Below are positions 4,787 to 7,099 of a stretch of DNA of 7,099 bases, piece by piece (position 1 is the first letter of the stretch; every line of letters begins with the position of its first letter). The DNA is from an uncultured Lachnospiraceae bacterium. Lineage in GTDB: Bacteria; Bacillota; Clostridia; Lachnospirales; Lachnospiraceae. The notes beneath the pieces were generated by a model that worked only from the letters and a program-made list of their open reading frames with translations, did not search any database and was not told the origin of the DNA. The position numbers and the translations under genes were made by a program. The stretch spans positions 1 to 7,099 of the forward strand of contig CAJUAE010000142.1 of the NCBI GenBank assembly GCA_910583965.1, given 5' to 3'.

Positions 4787-7024
4787 TTATACTCTAATTT
4801 TCGTTCCTTTTGTATCCCTTTTGTTCAATTTTATTTTACTGATTGGTACTTGTTTATCTTTATATACAATCAAATCATCCGCGCCCGGTTGACAGTAATA
4901 CACATTTTCGATAACATCCCGCTCACTAAGACGCATTCCTCGCACACCAATCGCAGTCTTTTTTAGCTCTGCAATTTCATTCGTATCAAATCTCAGAAAA
5001 TAACCATCTTTGCTCTGCATTATCAAATGCTGATGCTCTGTCATTAGTGCAATGCTGATTACTTCATCATCTTCCCCTAACTTTGTCGCCGCAACAGTTC
5101 GTTTTGTCACATCAAACTCTCCACCACTTACAATTTTACACATTCCCTGTCTAGTAACAAAAAGTAACCGATAAAGATTTAATTCCGATTGACTCGCAAT
5201 AATAAGGATATTTTCTGTACTAGAACTGTAATTGCTAATATTGTCCACTGGAAGTCCTTTATCTCGAAATTTTCCAAATGGAATATCCACCACCTTAATT
5301 GTATGTAACTGTCCTGTGTTGGTAAAAAGACAAATTCTACCGATATTACGACACTTTATAACATATTTAAACTCTGCGTGCGCTGCCTCTTTATTTCGTT
5401 CATAAGTTGTCATATCAATTGTTTTGCAATAACCAAACTTGTCCATAAGAAACATAATGTCCATCTCCTCAAGCTTCTTTTCCTCATAGACAGCTTCCTG
5501 CGCATTTTCAATCTGTGTTTTGCGTTTCTTTGCATACTCTTTTTTTAGCGCGTCAAGCTCTTGTATAATCACTTGCGCCATGGAATCCCGCCTGTCGAGA
5601 ATATCCTCATACCGATAAATATTGGCGTTCGTCTCTTTATTTTCCTTTATAAGCGCATCAATTTCTAATCCTATTAATTTATATAAACGCATATCCAAGA
5701 TTGCATTTGCCTGACGTTCTGTAAAATTTAACTGCTGTGCCATAACAGAGGATTCTTTGGAGCGAAATTTAATCCCATCTGTCATCCCGCTTGTCAGACA
5801 ATTTTTCACCATATTTCTGTCCTTAGAACCACGCAAAATTTCTATAATCAAGTCAATAATATTGCAAGCACGAATCAAGCCTTCCTGTATTTCTCGTTTT
5901 TCTAGCTCCTTGTTTAACAGTGTTGTATATTTCCTTGTTGTAATCTCATACTGAAAAGCTACATTGCGCGCAATAATACTTTTTAGTCCCAACGTTTCTG
6001 GTCTGCCATCGGCAATAGCAATCATATTCACCCCAAAGGTATCTTCTAAGCGCGTCTTTTTATACAACAAATTCTTAAAATTTTCAATATCCGTATCTTT
6101 TTTAAGCTCAATGACAATACGAATCCCTTCCTTTGAAGATTGATTTGATATATCCAAAATTTCTGGTGCCTTTTTTTGTTCATACAAAGAAGCGACATCC
6201 TGCAAAAATTTACCAATATTTGCTCCAATCATTGTATATGGAATTTCTGTTATAATCAGATTCAGTTTTCCACCTTTTGCCTTTTCAACCTCAACCTTAC
6301 CACGAAGTTTTATCTTTCCAACTCCAGTTTCATAGATAGAAAAAAGGTCATCTTTATTGCAGACAATACCACCTGTAGGAAAATCAGGACCCTTTACATA
6401 CTTCATCAATTCCTGTGTGGTAATATTTTCATTCATCATATATGCTTTTGTTGCCTCGATCACTTCTCCCAGATTATGCGGTGGGATACTTGTCACCATA
6501 CCAACAGCAATTCCCTCAGAGCCGTTCACAAGCAAATTGGGAAACTTACAAGGCAAAACACTTGGTTCTTTCTCTGTCTCATCAAAATTTGGAACAAAAT
6601 CCACAACATCCTTATCGAGATCTGCCAAAATTGCTTCCTGAGAAATTTTTTGAAGTCTTGCCTCTGTATATCGCATGGCAGCAGCGCCATCTCCTTCAAT
6701 ATTGCCAAAATTACCATGACCGTCAATCAAGGGAATCCCTTTCTTAAAATCCTGTGTAAGAACTACCAGCGCATCATAGATGGAACTATCTCCATGTGGG
6801 TGATATTTACCCATTGTGTCTCCAACAATACGAGCACTTTTTCTATATGGGCGATCATATCGTATCCCCAACTCATGCATATCATACAAAGTACGCCGCT
6901 GCACTGGTTTTAACCCATCTCTAACGTCTGGCAGTGCTCTAGCGATAATGACACTCATGGCATAGTCGATAAAAGACCGCTGCATGGTCTCTGAATACTC
7001 AGTTTTTATAATTCTTTCTTCCAT
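4787..7024 (-). CDS. parC: Type IIA DNA topoisomerase subunit A, topoisomerase IV (ParC)-like
   Basis: DNA breakage-reunion subunit that works with an ATPase subunit B to pass one duplex through another. The 745-residue product shows the winged-helix/tower region with GDTMGKYHPHGDSSIYD (68-84). The catalytic tyrosine is Y119 in AAMRYTEARL, preceded by R118. The PHNLGE region is at 182-187, and TERQANAILDMRLYKLIGLE (435-454) belongs to the coiled-coil dimer gate. The C-terminal part (about 520-745) contains beta-pinwheel blade repeats, for example KFGYCKT (529-535), RQGMCKIV (625-632) and KDGYFLRF (672-679). No GyrA box (QRRGGRG-like) is visible where the C-terminal domain begins, so decatenating topoisomerase IV is favoured over gyrase. 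Quinolone-determining positions are S80 and D84, the usual sensitive residues. AGGAG at 7036-7040 supports the start. The likely subunit B gene ends just upstream. Confidence 0.93.
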   Translation of the reverse strand: MEERIIKTEYSETMQRSFIDYAMSVIIARALPDVRDGLKPVQRRTLYDMHELGIRYDRPYRKSARIVGDTMGKYHPHGDSSIYDALVVLTQDFKKGIPLIDGHGNFGNIEGDGAAAMRYTEARLQKISQEAILADLDKDVVDFVPNFDETEKEPSVLPCKFPNLLVNGSEGIAVGMVTSIPPHNLGEVIEATKAYMMNENITTQELMKYVKGPDFPTGGIVCNKDDLFSIYETGVGKIKLRGKVEVEKAKGGKLNLIITEIPYTMIGANIGKFLQDVASLYEQKKAPEILDISNQSSKEGIRIVIELKKDTDIENFKNLLYKKTRLEDTFGVNMIAIADGRPETLGLKSIIARNVAFQYEITTRKYTTLLNKELEKREIQEGLIRACNIIDLIIEILRGSKDRNMVKNCLTSGMTDGIKFRSKESSVMAQQLNFTERQANAILDMRLYKLIGLEIDALIKENKETNANIYRYEDILDRRDSMAQVIIQELDALKKEYAKKRKTQIENAQEAVYEEKKLEEMDIMFLMDKFGYCKTIDMTTYERNKEAAHAEFKYVIKCRNIGRICLFTNTGQLHTIKVVDIPFGKFRDKGLPVDNISNYSSSTENILIIASQSELNLYRLLFVTRQGMCKIVSGGEFDVTKRTVAATKLGEDDEVISIALMTEHQHLIMQSKDGYFLRFDTNEIAELKKTAIGVRGMRLSERDVIENVYYCQPGADDLIVYKDKQVPISKIKLNKRDTKGTKIRV

Positions 7025-7084
7025 AAGTTAATTTACTCCTTATTATATATCATAACCTTTCAAAATCTCCCTGACTCCAAAAAT

Positions 7085-7099
7085 CTATACATCAAGTTC
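7085..7099 (-). CDS. parE: 3' end of upstream gene, probably topoisomerase subunit B (partial)
   Basis: Reading the minus strand from the window edge gives the codons for E-L-D-V followed by TAG. GyrB and ParE proteins commonly end in a short acidic LD(V/I)-type tail, and subunit B normally precedes subunit A in this position. The other two frames do not give a better ending. Only four residues are visible, so this is context-based. The gap to the subunit A start is 60 bases, with AGGAG at 7036-7040 and no convincing promoter. Confidence 0.45.
   Translation of the reverse strand, partial: ELDV

Noticed and set aside
6176..6913. A 245-codon open frame on the plus strand
   Set aside because: It lies wholly antisense to the well-conserved topoisomerase gene, is rich in Cys, His, Phe and Ile as expected of a reverse-frame artefact, and shows no recognisable domain.
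7041..7084. Promoter in front of the topoisomerase A gene
   Set aside because: TATGAT and TATAAT hexamers are present, but the possible -35 partners are 20 and 10 bases away, outside the workable range; co-transcription with the upstream gene is simpler.

Overview
The window looks like a piece of the chromosomal core of a low-GC, spore-forming-lineage Firmicute, most likely a Clostridia member of the Lachnospiraceae type. The reasons are AT-rich DNA, strong GGAGG ribosome binding sites, a YlbJ/SpoVV sporulation membrane protein, and the gene order topoisomerase subunit A - rsmD - coaD - coiled-coil protein - amidase. No insertion sequence, phage gene, CRISPR array, tRNA or rRNA was seen.

Layout, read in the direction of transcription of the main block (minus strand, from the high end down). 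The last five codons of what is probably the topoisomerase subunit B gene (7085-7099) are followed by a complete type IIA topoisomerase A subunit without a recognisable GyrA box (4787-7024, parC-like). Then come the 16S rRNA methyltransferase rsmD (4170-4721) and coaD for coenzyme A synthesis (3649-4137, or from 4173). Next is a 117-base spacer carrying two adjacent inverted repeats (3564-3634). After it lie a 200-residue coiled-coil protein that resembles mycobacterial SepIVA (2929-3531) and a secreted zinc N-acetylmuramoyl-L-alanine amidase (1855-2901). Facing this block is ylbJ on the plus strand (862-1824), ending 30 bases from the amidase stop. Divergent from ylbJ is an RsuA-type 16S rRNA pseudouridine synthase on the minus strand (15-722). 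A Shine-Dalgarno sequence at the very start of the window shows that its transcription unit continues outside.

Functionally the window mixes housekeeping (DNA topology, two 16S rRNA modification enzymes, CoA synthesis) with cell-envelope genes (coiled-coil protein, amidase, spore membrane transporter). The rsmD-coaD-ylbJ association matches the Bacillus subtilis order ylbH-ylbI-ylbJ, but here ylbJ is inverted and two genes separate it from coaD. The least explained parts are the structured spacer between coaD and the coiled-coil gene, and the coiled-coil gene itself.
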